A stretch of DNA of 64,000 nt from Datisca glomerata (lineage: Eukaryota > Streptophyta > Magnoliopsida > Cucurbitales > Datiscaceae): the NCBI GenBank assembly GCA_003255025.1, contig QANY01002785.1, positions 1,425,319 through 1,489,318 of the forward strand, given 5' to 3'. A program made the translations under genes and the position numbers. Shown piece after piece: positions 22,338 to 33,251 of this stretch. The stretch's first letter is position 1. Every line of letters begins with the position of its first letter. Under the pieces are notes generated by a model that did not search any database, was not told the DNA's origin, and saw nothing but the letters and a program-made list of their open reading frames with translations.

Positions 22338-23839
22338 CATAAATTCATTTTTTAATGAGACATATGTTTAAATAATAATAAAAAGTCTATATTTATATAT
22401 TACATGCAACATGCATTCTTGTAAAGGTAGATAAGCATTTATTACTTAGTTTATGAGCCTTATGGAGTTTAGCTCATGAGAACAATGTATATAACCAATA
22501 GTTCTTTATGACTTGTAAATATTTATTTTCACAGCCTAATGTAGATGAGTGCTTTACTAAAAAAAGACTACAATACATTAACTCTAGCTTGTTGGGTCAC
22601 TTATCTTTGTCACTGGGTAGATTATCCGGTTAATGTACTAGTGTACTTTGAATGCATTAAAATGAATATAAAGTCTGAATTTTGGTAAACTATTATCTTA
22701 AAAAAATATAACACATTGCCATTATATTATGAGTGCTCTTAATCATGAGAGAGTTATGGACTGATATTTAATTTCTTGGTTGTTTTGGTCTAATATGGTT
22801 GAGATTCTATGAGACAATAAGAATGTAGTTTGGATGACTGTGTTGTTAGATAGTGAGGATGCATAATAGGGTCCATGGACACTTTAAGTAAGTGACATAG
22901 TACCTCTTAACATAATTTGCTTATGTGATCATAGCAATCTAAGCACTTAGCACCTCTAATGGTTTGTTAGAGGTTTGATAATTTTATTTGAGACATCAAG
23001 TATGAAAATTATCATGGCTAATCAGTAAAATGAGATTTGGAACTTAAGAAACAAGAAGTGTATACATTTTCAGCAATACTTCATCTAAGTATATACAGTT
23101 CTACATTATTAAAGGGCAAGACATAACAAATAATGAGAGCATTTGTGGTACCATGGTTAGCACAATGGCAGAACTATTATCGGCTGTTAGATTTTTCCCT
23201 AAAAATGTGGGCCATTGAAACAGTTAACTATTATCCTCCCAGTCGCTTTCATAGAAAAAGATGAAAAGGTAGGCAGATAGAAACCTTTATAAAGAAGTTA
23301 CATTTTTTGCCCTATGTGCTTAAATACTTCAAACAGAAAATGTACATTTGACGGTGTCATCCTCATAAAATTATTTTCTTAAATTTTAATAATGTCTCCC
23401 TGTTTCTGAAAAACGAAACAAGGATACTTCTATGACTTCACTAGGTCATTAAAGTGCATATGAATGCCCAAACTTTAAATATTAGTTTTGGTATTTCTAG
23501 CTTTGAAAAGTATATAAATTTTCCTTGTCTTGGGTAGTTTTCATCATCTTCAATGCCAAGCGTATAATTTCATCTGATTAAGTGTGTGTAATGTTGAGAG
23601 CAAATAATATGACTTGTGTGCTGGATTTAAAGTCCAAAGTTATGGCAGATTTAAAGTCAAATGATGCCTATGGCCTTAGAATTTGACTAGTGGAAATGAA
23701 TGAAATTGAACTAACTTGTCCCAATAATGTTGGCGATCAAATTACTTACACAAAGTTGATGGAATATTTTAGTATACATTTGAAGCACCTATGATGAAAT
23801 CAGGTACTTTGCACGTAAACTATGCAAAAAGTAAATTTT
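22338..23839 (+). other. Right part of the copia 3' LTR and flanking sequence without a gene
   Basis: 22338-22353 is the right copy of the LINE target duplication. Beyond it the interrupted copia LTR continues (AATGAGACATATGTTTAAAT). A similar phrase, ATGAGACATATACTTGCGTA, at about 12175 may belong to the 5' LTR. The 3' end of the LTR was not found. The rest is AT-rich; I see no ORF of interest, no terminal repeats and no RNA gene. Confidence 0.45.
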
Positions 23840-25110
23840 CAACGGAACTTGAGTACTTTAAATGTGGTTGGGTATAAGCGCACACTTTTGAAGTAACTGT
23901 GACATAAATAAGGTATATCGAACATAAAAAGGGTAAACTAAATCTTTTAACACATAGAAGGGTGGTACTGTGCACAAAAAGGAGGATCATCACACCATTC
24001 CAACAACTCCACAAACATTTATGTGGTATAGAAACACAATTTTGTATATTGTTGACGTAGATCACGTCCGAAAACATAAACACGATTCTTCCAACATAAA
24101 CGAGATAGAACCCATAAAAATGAGCACCGCACATTTCTTATGAAATACATAAAATGATTAAGGGGTACATGGAGTTTAGGTACTGAAGACTTAAAGTAGC
24201 TACTATAACGTAAACTAGGTACACAAATCTAGTCAACACTCATAAATGAGATATTCTTCACACAGACATTGTTCCGCCCGCAGAATCTTAGGTAGCTTGC
24301 CAATTTTCAATGCATCAGGGGTAGTTCGAACATTCATGCGATACATGAGCACATGTTTGAGGTATCAAAAACACACATAAGATATCATAATATAAACTGG
24401 GTACAGTCAACATATCTACTCACATAAAAGAGATACGTACCACATAAATGAGGTACTGTCTACATAAATGAGGTACATCTCCTAGATGCTTTTCAACGTA
24501 TCTCGGTGACTGTAAACTTTTCAATGGTACACTTGCACGCGGTTGATGTACCATAGACTGAACAATGAATGATAACGTAAACATGGTACAATCAACATTA
24601 AAAGCTCATAAACAAGGTACCCACCACATAAACGTGGTACGCAAATAAGGTTCCTCTCTCGCTCATTTTCAACATAGCTTAGGGTTCATAGATTCGACCT
24701 GCCTGAGACATACACCTTTTAAAAGCTCATCAATTTGTACCCCACCTAAGATACGTGCCCTAAACATAAAGAAGTTTCCCACACGTAAGTAGGGAATGTC
24801 AAAACTAAACGAGGTACGATGCACATACAATTGTTATCTTGCAAATAAAAAGGTATTTGGCAAATAGACATTGTACAATCAACCCTTTATCGTAACATAA
24901 ACGAAGTACCTCTCACATATAAAGTGTACAACTAACATACGACAGGTACTTACGACATCAACGCGGTACATGTAACATTTTAACAAACAAAAATCCCATA
25001 TAAAGGATGTACCTCACACATAATTGGTGTATACTCAACCTTTTAACACACATAAACGAGGAACTTTGCACTATAGGGTGTGGACTCAACCTTTCACCTA
25101 ACCATAAGGA
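23840..25110. repeat. Field of dispersed degenerate ACATAAACGAGGTAC motifs
   Basis: About 1.3 kb contains at least fifteen variants of ACATAAA(C/T)GAGGTAC at irregular spacing. Clear examples lie near 24421-24475 (three copies in 55 bp), 24573-24650, 24808-24822, 24893-24911, 24950-24970 and 25045-25060. Spacers are unrelated and of variable length (about 5-80 bp), so it is not a simple tandem satellite. ATATCGAACATAAAAAGG- and CACATAAA-type variants extend it to the left. Clustered short motifs of this kind are usual in subterminal regions of large DNA transposons, but no terminus or transposase was found. The identity is unknown. Confidence 0.7.
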
Positions 25111-25721
25111 ATGAGTGAGGAGTTGTCTTACATGGGAGGGAGGAGACTATGAGTGAGAGAGAGAGACTTATTTTTGTTTATTGAAAGATTAAAAACAATT
25201 TCTTTTGCTATACATGTAAAGTTTTTGAGCGGTTGTGATCTTAGTGTTGTTTTTGTAATCCCCTAAGCCAGACATCTCATAGTAGATTGGGCTGAAATTA
25301 GTAACTAGAAGTATCTGACATTTTGGTTGACTAAGCAAGTATAAGATCATAGTGAAAATTGAATGTCGACTATGTTTCATTGCCACGTTTTGTTCCTTTT
25401 TTGCTACTTTTGAGTCGTTTGGTACAAACAAGTTTCTCGAATAAGACCTGACAATTTGTTTTTACACAAAAGCATAGTACTCCCTTGCGTATAATGTGCA
25501 TTAATATATAATTTTACTTGCATCATTTAATTCTATCCACCACCAAAACTTAATTAATGTAACATAATATCTTCCCAAGTACCACAAAATATCAATAATC
25601 GAGGCTAAGAACTTCTAGAGTTTGGAAACTATTCTTTTACATGGATTAAAATGCAAACAAGATTATTTGACCAATTTAAGTTTACAAATCAGCAGAAAAC
25701 TCATTGAGATTTATATAAAAC
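25111..25721. other. AT-rich intergenic stretch; no gene seen
   Basis: Includes a short GA run (25150-25168) and a weak TACTCCCTTGCGT phrase at 25480 reminiscent of a MITE end, without a partner. 25719-25721 (AAC) is the left copy of the target duplication of the CACTA element that follows. Confidence 0.4.
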
Positions 25722-26075
25722 CACTACTAGAAATTTGAGAAATTTGATCTTTAACGATAAAATATAGACGATGGTTCATTTTAGTCATGTATATATTGCA
25801 CTAATTAATTGTTACCGTTGAAAATTATTTTGTATTCACAACGGTAACTTTTTTATGACATTGTGCAAATATTTGATATAAATCATGAGGGTAGTTTTAA
25901 AAAGCGTCGTATGAGAAAATGATATTTTACGATAACAAAAATTTATAACGTGATGACAAGTTATCTGATATATTTAACGAGAGTAGTTTTACAAAACTTC
26001 GTAATTGTGTTTTAATAGTGTCACAATATGTATCGTCTTAATAATTATTCGTTATGATAAAACGTCATAAAAAAC
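25722..26075. repeat. Left terminal and subterminal repeat of the CACTA element
   Basis: After the terminus CACTACTAGAAA come repeated short motifs such as TAACGATAAAATATAGACGATGG, AACGGTAAC and GCGTCGTATGA. In CACTA elements these motifs are transposase-binding sites. The right counterpart is at 30000-30541. Confidence 0.75.
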
Positions 26076-26289
26076 AGATCATGTTTTTTAAATAAATCAA
26101 GTCTTGAAAATGAAAAACTAGACTTACTCCGTCAACATTACCTTTCATAATTATCAAGTATTGGTTACTATTATCCTTTGAAGGAGATACAACATTCTGA
26201 TTCTGGTATAAATTCTTTATCTTTTGAAGAAAGTTCTTGATAAGGAAAAGATCCTGCAAAATAATTTGTAACTGTTTAACTTGACTCTT

Positions 26290-27310
26290 TCTGTCTAAGA
26301 TAAAAAGAAGTTGCGAAGAAGCAGAGAAGTCACGCGAAAAAGAGACTAGTTTATTGCCCTAGCGTCGTCACCACCGCCTCGTTGTCGGCAGTCTTATAAC
26401 CAGCACAACCTCATCTCCTCCACCTCATAATTTCTTGCTCGCCACGTCGTCGCCAACATCACCACGTAGCCCATCACAAAGGTGAGCCTATCTCAGAGAG
26501 AAGAAGAAATCCCTCCATTCTTTTCCTCTTCTTGAAGTCGAAGGAGGAAAATGAGTGAGGGAGAAGTTCTGCTTTTCAGATCCAAAAACTTAGTTGGGTG
26601 TGTTCGATATTTGACCTCGAGACTTGGTTAAGCATAGTTGGATGTCTTCTCCATCTCATAATCTAGAGGGTATTTTTTGTGCTGATTTTTTCTAGCTAAT
26701 TTCGGGGGTTAACATTGATTTCTTACTCTTTTCTTAGTTCCCCATTCAGGAATACATATCTTGCTTTATGAGGAATTTGGCACTGTTTCTCTTAGGGATT
26801 AGTTCTAAATTTAGTTGTACAAAACAAATTAATGATAAAGAGACATGGCACTGAGAAGAAAAGCACTCTATGAACACAACTCTCATATTTTATTCCAAAG
26901 TGGAGGAATGGTCTGCGTAGTTTGTTTTGTTATTGCGGATTAGGCTATGCGTATTTGTAAATACTATATTATTCTTGTTTGCTGCTTTATTGCTTTATTC
27001 ATCAATTTTCTTTGAATTGCTCGAGTCAGAATCGTTCATTTTGAAGCCAAAATGTGTCAAACAAGTGTCAGATGTTACGTGATCATTCATCATACAGAAA
27101 CTACTTTCAGAAGCAGCTGTTTCTTTTTCCGTTATCTTTTTAATAGTGTTAACTTTTTACTATACTCAGTGATTTACAATTATTTTAAGTGTGATGTTCA
27201 TGGCATCCATAATCTGCAATGTCGATTCTAATTGTGAAAAACTTCTTCTCTGCAAAATGGAGTTAGATTGTGTGAAGAACCTGCAATTTGAAACAGAGGT
27301 AATATATAAG
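26290..27310 (+). pseudogene. Captured gene-like 5' sequence in the CACTA element
   Basis: GC-richer than its surroundings, with CACCACCGCCTCGTTGTCG and CGCCACGTCGTCGCCAACAT near 26365-26460, then GAAGAAGAAATCCCTCC, a texture typical of a plant 5' untranslated region or first exon. A candidate exon near 27229-27298 ends in a GT donor (AACAGAG/GTAATA). I recognise no protein. It may be the 5' part of the gene whose later exons are at 27899-28145, or a separate capture. Confidence 0.4.
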
Positions 27311-27898
27311 ATCAGTTCTTAGTATCAGGCTACCTTGTTCACATTTTGAATTTGGATGTTTTATCATGTGACTATTGAAAGGAGTTGAATTGATCCATAA
27401 CCTCCAAAATAAGCAGAATAGGTCCAGCACAGCTTAATTCCTTCAATTTTTCTAACGCCTGCCAGCCTCGTTTTTTCCAGAATTTTTAGGGCCTATCTAT
27501 CAGTTCATATATGGTTGGTCAAATACTTATTAGCCTCTTTTATTTTATTGTTATTCTAGTCATGGTTTTACGGATTGGTGCTTATCATGAAGCTTTGCGG
27601 TTATAGTTTCTGAATGTATTCTCTTACTTTTCATGTTTTGTTCAAGAGTCCTTGAAAATCAGTAAAGAACATACAATTTCCCTAATGGACAATAATTGAC
27701 CCCCTTGCCCTGACAGGTGGTTTGTATCATAGTCAGTGCGGTGTTAAATTTGAATTTTACATCATGGAGTCTCTTATTAATAGATGCATGCATCAGTAGA
27801 ATTAACATTCTAAAAGTTTGGATCCCTCTTCATTTATTAAAAAAAAAATTTAGATCATTTTTCTCTCCTTATAATAAAGTATGACCACTTTGATGCAG

Positions 27899-28145
27899 GT
27901 GGAATCATATTTGCATATCATTGGAGAATTAAAGCTTCCATATGCATTTCGAGGATTCTGTCTAATCCCACGTGTATATTGCTTGAATCATTTTTCATTG
28001 CTAGCTAACTTTTTAGTCTTGATTACAGATCATTTGTTGGGTCGTGGGGCAATATGGGACTGCTTACAGGAAGTATTCTGCTTCGTACATCGTTGGGAAG
28101 TTATATGATGTGGCTGATGCATATTCAAATGATGGAACTGTCAAG
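27899..28145 (+). pseudogene. Captured exons resembling the AP-4 complex subunit epsilon
   Basis: Two adjacent exon-like segments. Exon a (27899-about 27953) follows a GATGCAG acceptor and encodes VESYLHIIGELKLPYAF. Exon b (28029-28145) lies exactly between a TTACAG acceptor and an AAG/GTATTA donor. It is 117 bp, 39 codons, with no stop, beginning IICWVVGQYGTA and ending GKLYDVADAYSNDGTVK. The order and wording correspond to the adaptin repeat region of plant AP-4 epsilon, which sorts cargo at the trans-Golgi network. The identification is from memory of the family; other large adaptins are less similar. The donor of exon a is damaged. It is a fragment, not a functional AP-4 gene. Confidence 0.7.
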
Positions 28146-29990
28146 GTATTACAAAATTCTCAAGATGTCTTGTTTCTATAGCAAGTTTTGAGTTCTCTAT
28201 TGGTCGGTTGTCTAATATTTTAATTGTTTGCATGTTACAAAGAATATGATATATTGGCAGGATAGTAACTGATGGATTTGGATGTAGAAACTTGTCTTTT
28301 TGGATATAATATACTACCTAAGGCATGCTCAGTTTCTTTGTTTGCGATCTTAGTTGGGTTCTTTTCTTAATTGTGAGTACTATCTGAATGCTTTTTAACC
28401 ATATTCTGCAGTTGAATTTCATTTCCAGTCAGTTGTTGGGTTTTGCTTCCTTCATGCTCATCTAACTTTGGGCACCAGACTAATGGCATTTTTGTAGTTG
28501 ATGTTTGTATTTCTGAAGGAAACTTGAAATCCAGTATCTCCAAAGGTGCTAGCTTACTACTGTGATGTTTTAGATTTTGGGGCTTCTGTTTTCGTTGTTG
28601 TGCAAATTGAGTTTTTATTTCATTAGTCTGTTGTGTGTTCATCTTTGGTGGTTATAGTATGGATGGAGTTCTTACGGATAATTTGCATAAAGTGATATGT
28701 TTGACTTGTGATAGCTTTCTGTAGGAACCTTTTAAGTATTTACCTCTTATATGGACCAAAACAGGAAAGACAAAAAACTATGGTGGGAAAATTGTCGTTG
28801 GAAGTTAATTTAATGGAAAACTGTCATGGAAAGGTAATATTGATCCTGAACCAACAATTTGTTGTTTTGCTTTACATCGGTAACCTCTGCATGCTTTGTT
28901 ACTTTTGCTTTATATGGATGTCAGTTTCCTTCCTCGTCCGTAAAGAAAGTTATTCACTTCCTTATCATGCTAACATGCAGGTAATGTGCTATTCCCATTC
29001 ATGATATCATCAAGGCAAATTACTAATGTAGTTTGTTCATAGTCTCTATTTATGGTTCCTTCTACTCAAGGTATTTTTTTATCGGTCCTTACTCTACTCA
29101 AGTGAAAGTCAAATTGACACATTACCCATGAAAACTTCTTATGAAACATGATACCAGACTTGCTTTATCATTTGTGAATCATAAAAATCCCGTGACAACT
29201 TTGGATCTATTTTTGTTTTTTCTCGGTCAAGATAAATGTCCTAAATTCGCTTAATACAATGGAATCTTATATGCTGGCTTGGTATCTATGCAGATTATAC
29301 TGTACTCAGAACTATATGCAAGTTAAAATCAGATTTAGTTTTGCACTTCTCTCCGTTATGCCAAAAATTCTCAATCTGATAACTATGAATTCTTATCTGC
29401 AAGTACAATTTTTATTTTGTATCGAGTTTAATATGTTGGAAGGGGAAAATCTTACTAGGCTATACCCTGGGAAATCCTTGAATTTTGCGTCGACATTCTT
29501 TTGAAATATTAAATGTTCTGGTACAATTGAGTGATTGTGTTATATCATTGCATATAGTATTTGGTGCACTACATTAAATGCTTTATTATTGATGGTGAAG
29601 TTTGACTTGTATAAATGTATTGCTCAAGTTTAGAACAATTTTTACCATGCAGGTTGGACAACTAAACAAAAAGAAAGAACTTGGAAGCAACTGGACAAGC
29701 GAGAGAAGACTCTCAGCAAAATGATTAGTTTCAATTTATTACTTTCATGAGATTCTATGTTTCTCAATGCTTTTTTGTAGATATCTAGATAAACACACTA
29801 GATTTTCCCCTATGGAGTTTCTGAGTTTTGTTATAGATTTGAGAAAATATATGAAAATCTTAATGTCAGATCCTTTTCTATTCATTGTGGTTTTTTCTCA
29901 TGTATGATGTAATTAGTTTGAGACATCGATTTCTTAATGAAGAATTGTTGAAAACCATCAAACAATACACTATGGCAGTTCATATTGTTG
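28146..29990 (+). other. Intron-like interior of the CACTA element with weak candidate exons
   Basis: AT-rich, T-rich sequence of plant-intron texture. Two further exon-like segments have correct splice edges: 28765-28833 (ACAG acceptor, AAG/GTAATA donor, 69 bp, open) and one from 29653 (ATGCAG acceptor, encoding VGQLNKKKELGSNWTSERR). I do not recognise either protein; they may be later exons of the captured gene or chance. Confidence 0.35.
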
Positions 29991-29999
29991 TTGTTGTAA

Positions 30000-30541
30000 A
30001 GTGCACATTTTACGACGGGCATTAAAAAAAGTCTTAATATGGACAGTGATTTACGATGGCATTATTTTCTTGTACTATGGTGGTTATCAAAAGCATCGTA
30101 ATAATCTCAAAACACACGACGGTCGTGCCATTAAATACAACGGTAAAAATACAATATCGTAATAGGGAAAATAATTTATGGTGATGCTAATTTCTTGTAA
30201 GATAGTGCTAAGTAAAATCGTCGTAATAATTTTCATAATACACGATGGTCGTGCACTTCTTATGAGGTTATATATAACAGTTGTCGCCAATCGTTAACTA
30301 TTTATGACGGCATACAAAAATTACATGACGTTTGTCTATATAAGCGCCATGGTAGGATTAACATGTCATAACATTTTTGGAAATACCCTCATTGTAAAAA
30401 TGTCATTTAACGACGTTTTATCTACCGTCGTGAAATGTAAAAATATACATGAAACTCACATAGACGACAGTGATTCCCCGTCGTCTATAGTAATAAACCA
30501 TGGGTAATTGCTGTAAATAAAATGCCATTTTTGCAGCAGTG
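30000..30541. repeat. Right subterminal array and terminus of the CACTA element
   Basis: At least ten variants of TACGACGG, ACGATGG, CCGTCGTA and GACGGTCGTG in both orientations between 30010 and 30490, then the terminus TTTTTGCAGCAGTG ending at 30541 and the AAC duplication. This array defines the family better than the short terminal repeat. Confidence 0.8.
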
Positions 30542-30544
30542 AAC

Positions 30545-31403
30545 CCCTATGTTGAAATGTCATTCAAACACATTGAGACGTATGCCAACATCCTCCTTAT
30601 TTTTAGAGTCTGAAACTGAGATTGATGGAAGGGGAATCTAAACACGGTGATCTAATGAGATAGACTAAGATGATAGATGTTGGTTCATCAACAGTGATAA
30701 AAAAAAATGATCTCCTTGCATTGAGTTTCAATACAAGATTAGTGGTCATGCTCAAATAAAAATTGTGGGCTACTATAACAACATAAACTTATATGAAGTC
30801 ATGTGGTCTATATTCAACAAATAAATGTTCGACAACAATCATTTTTATTCGACAAAGAAAGTGGAAGAAAACCAAGAGCAAATGTTTAACGATGTTGTCT
30901 TGCAGATTAAAATGGTGTCGTACTGTAGATTTTCCAAATTATAATTAGACATAACAAGTTGATTTAATGGAAGAATCACTACAAGAAAAGTGAGTTTTGC
31001 AGACACTTTAACAATGACATTTTTTCAATAAATGTCATATAATTCTTTAGAGGCAACCATTGAAATAACTTTTTATGACCCTTTTATTAAAAACGTCATC
31101 TTATGTAATAAAACAAATTTGATGGCGTTTTGTAAATGTCATGGAATGCATTTTTTAAAAGGAAGAGAATTGGGAACTTACCTATGATTTTTTTTATTAA
31201 AAATGTTATCTTATGTGAAAGATGACATTTTTTAAGAACTTCATCTAAGATACTTTTGAGAAATCGATACTCGCTTTAAAGACATTTTTATTAAAAAATG
31301 TTATCTTCTGTGATTCATAAAAGTTGACTTTCTTAAATCGTCATTACAAGTCTTCTAAGATGCTTATTTTAAAAACGTCATGCAATTATTCTAAGTAAAA
31401 TAG
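30545..31403. repeat. Direct repeat copy A (contains a CACTA-type terminus)
   Basis: Matches 33252-34167 over its whole length: TATGTT(G/A)AAATGTCATTC at the start, GAGATTGATGGAAGGGGAATC, CAAGTTGATTT(A/G)ATGGAAG and the end TAAGATGCTTATTTTAAAAA. Internally, CACTACAAGAAAAGTGAG starts at 30977 and is followed by subterminal-type motifs (GATGACATTTTT, AAATGTCATCTTA). Each copy is thus about 430 bp of unknown flank plus about 430 bp of the left end of a CACTA element. No matching right terminus was found. Confidence 0.8.
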
Positions 31404-32630
31404 GGCTAATTAGGCTAAACCCCCAACCTTTTAGGCATGTATAAAATTGAACACTCACCTTTAAAACCATACAGTAGTACCCCATCATTTTCTATTTTCT
31501 TTCACAAACCCCTCTTATTGTTACTTCCATCTAAAAATAGACGCGAGTGACTATACATGAGCTTTACTTGCTCTTTTTAATGGGCAATGGGGTCATTTAA
31601 TATCCCACTACCACATGTTGTTAATCCAACGACTTCTCCCCACCAACCCACCTTTGCTGGGGAGAGACCCTTCATGTCCTTACTTGTCTTTCTCATCCAA
31701 AAGGTCTCTTTAGTGTCCAAAAGATCATTCAAACAATTTATTTCTCTCATTGTTATCTCTCATGTGAAGGAACCCTTCGCTGTCCAACACTTCCTTTACA
31801 TTGTTTCAGTTGTTTTGTTTTTCATCTACAAAATGATGGTGTGCACAAAAGGAAGTGGTAGATTCAGTGCTCGAGGATGAGGCCATAAAAAGGCACCAAT
31901 TGTAGAGGACGAGACAATGAAGGTTTCCTCAAAGAGAAAGCAGTGAAGGTAAGTCCTGTCTCTCTTTATATACTCTAGATTTTAGAAAATAACAAAAAAT
32001 TTAACATTCTTTACTAAAAGCATGAGGGACCACTAATTTAAACAATTTTTTTTACTAACTTGTCTAGGGATCTGTATTTTGGTTTAGGGTTTGGGGTTAT
32101 GTGTTTGCATGTTGGTTATTTTGTCTTTGAATGTTTTTTTTGTTTCGATTAAATGCCTTGGGATGTGTATTATGGTATATGGTCAGTTTTAGGGTTAACC
32201 ATTCCGGTCCAGGGCTTTATATACTGGTTTTGCATTCTAGTTTAGAGTTTTGCATCCTGGTTTAGGGTTTTATATACTGGTTTATATTAATTACATGTAG
32301 TTATTTGTAGTTGATCATATTAGATTGTATTATAATTTATGTTAAAAGATGCAATATTCTGATTTTTGTATTTTGATTAGATTAGAATGTATTCTAGTTT
32401 ATTATGTTTTTGTATTCTGGTTTAGGTATTTTTGTATTCTAATTAGATTAGATTGTATTCTGATTAGATTAGATTGTATTCTGATTAGATAAGATTTGTT
32501 TTGCATGTAATCTAATTATTATGCAATTATTTGTAGTGTATTCTTATTCATGTATTAGGATTTTCTATGTAATCTGATTAGTTTTCTTTACATGGTGGTG
32601 TTGTTATGTTTGTTTTATCGTAGATGAGGT
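31404..32630 (+). other. Leader or intron-like sequence before the MULE fragment
   Basis: The first part (31580-31880) has a 97-codon open frame without recognisable similarity. At 32180-32480 short imperfect repeats occur: CTGGTTTAGGGTTTT-type units (32200-32290) and ATTAGATTAGATTGTATTCTG units (32440-32490). This looks like the 5' untranslated region and first intron of the MULE transposase gene, an inference from position only. Confidence 0.4.
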
Positions 32631-32639
32631 TAAACAACC

Positions 32640-33245
32640 AACCTGGGGATGATCAAGTGACTCTAATGATCCTGATATTGCTGATGCTGAGTTAAACGAT
32701 GGTCAAACAATTGATGATGATCAGTTGTATGAGTCCATTTTTGAACCAGAAGTAGAACATGCTTTTAGTTATATTGGTTTTATTATAGTTGACACTGAGG
32801 AGGACAACTCAGATGAATTAAGAAGTCTAGACAGTGATTCAGATGGAGAAGTTGTAGGGGTTAGGAATAGAAAAAAGAATCCTAGTTTTACCCTAAAATA
32901 GATATGAGAAACCCACAATTCAAATGGGGCATGTTGTTTGGCTCTACACTTGAGTTTAGGTAGGCTGTGAGCGAATATTCTATTAAGAATGATAGGGTTT
33001 TGAAATTTGTGAAGAATGATAGGGATAAAATTAGGGCTGCATGTACTAATGGGCGTCCTTGGTTTATTTATGCATCTTTACAAAGAGATGAGAGTACATT
33101 TCAAATTAAATCTTTCAATGATGTCCACAACCACAGTAGAACATTAGGAATAGATTTGTCAATTCATGTTGGCTGTCACAACAATATTTGTGTTGATGAA
33201 TGCACCAAACATGACTGTCAGTGCCATGCAAACACATTATGATTT
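32640..33245 (+). pseudogene. MULE (MuDR-type) transposase, N-terminal fragment
   Basis: An acidic stretch (DDDQLYESIFEPEVEHAF, then EEDNSDELRSLDSDSDGE, 32705-32850) is followed from about 32905 by NPQFKWGMLFGSTLEFR, a stop, and AVSEYSIKNDRVLKFVKND. The open segment 32967-33242 adds AACTNGRPWFIYASLQRDES and FQIKSFNDVHNHSR. This is the N-terminal DNA-binding domain of plant MuDR transposases (DBD_Tnp_Mut). The catalytic DDE domain and the SWIM zinc finger are absent because the sequence ends at direct repeat copy B. No MULE terminal inverted repeats were identified. Confidence 0.8.
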
Positions 33246-33251
33246 AAATAA

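Larger units (their letters stand above)
25722..30541 (+). mobile_element. CACTA (En/Spm) element carrying captured gene sequence
   Basis: The left end begins CACTACTAGAAA; the right end, read on the minus strand, begins CACTGCTGCAAAAA, an imperfect CACTA terminal inverted repeat. A perfect 3-bp duplication AAC flanks it (25719-25721 and 30542-30544), the duplication length expected for CACTA. Both ends hold subterminal arrays of ACGACGG/CCGTCGT-type motifs. No transposase is recognisable inside, so it would be non-autonomous. The interior instead holds intron-exon-like sequence, including an adaptor-protein exon, consistent with gene capture. Orientation is given as the direction of the captured exons. 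Confidence 0.85.

Noticed and set aside
23840..25110. Repeat-spacer pattern resembling a CRISPR array
   Set aside because: Repeats are degenerate, spacers vary widely in length, and the context is a plant nuclear genome.
25478..25560. Possible Stowaway-like MITE end
   Set aside because: Only a single weak CTCCCTTGCGT phrase; no inverted partner or TA duplication found.
25722..30541. Functional AP-4 epsilon host gene
   Set aside because: Only about two exons are recognisable, one donor site is damaged, and the segment lies wholly between CACTA termini.
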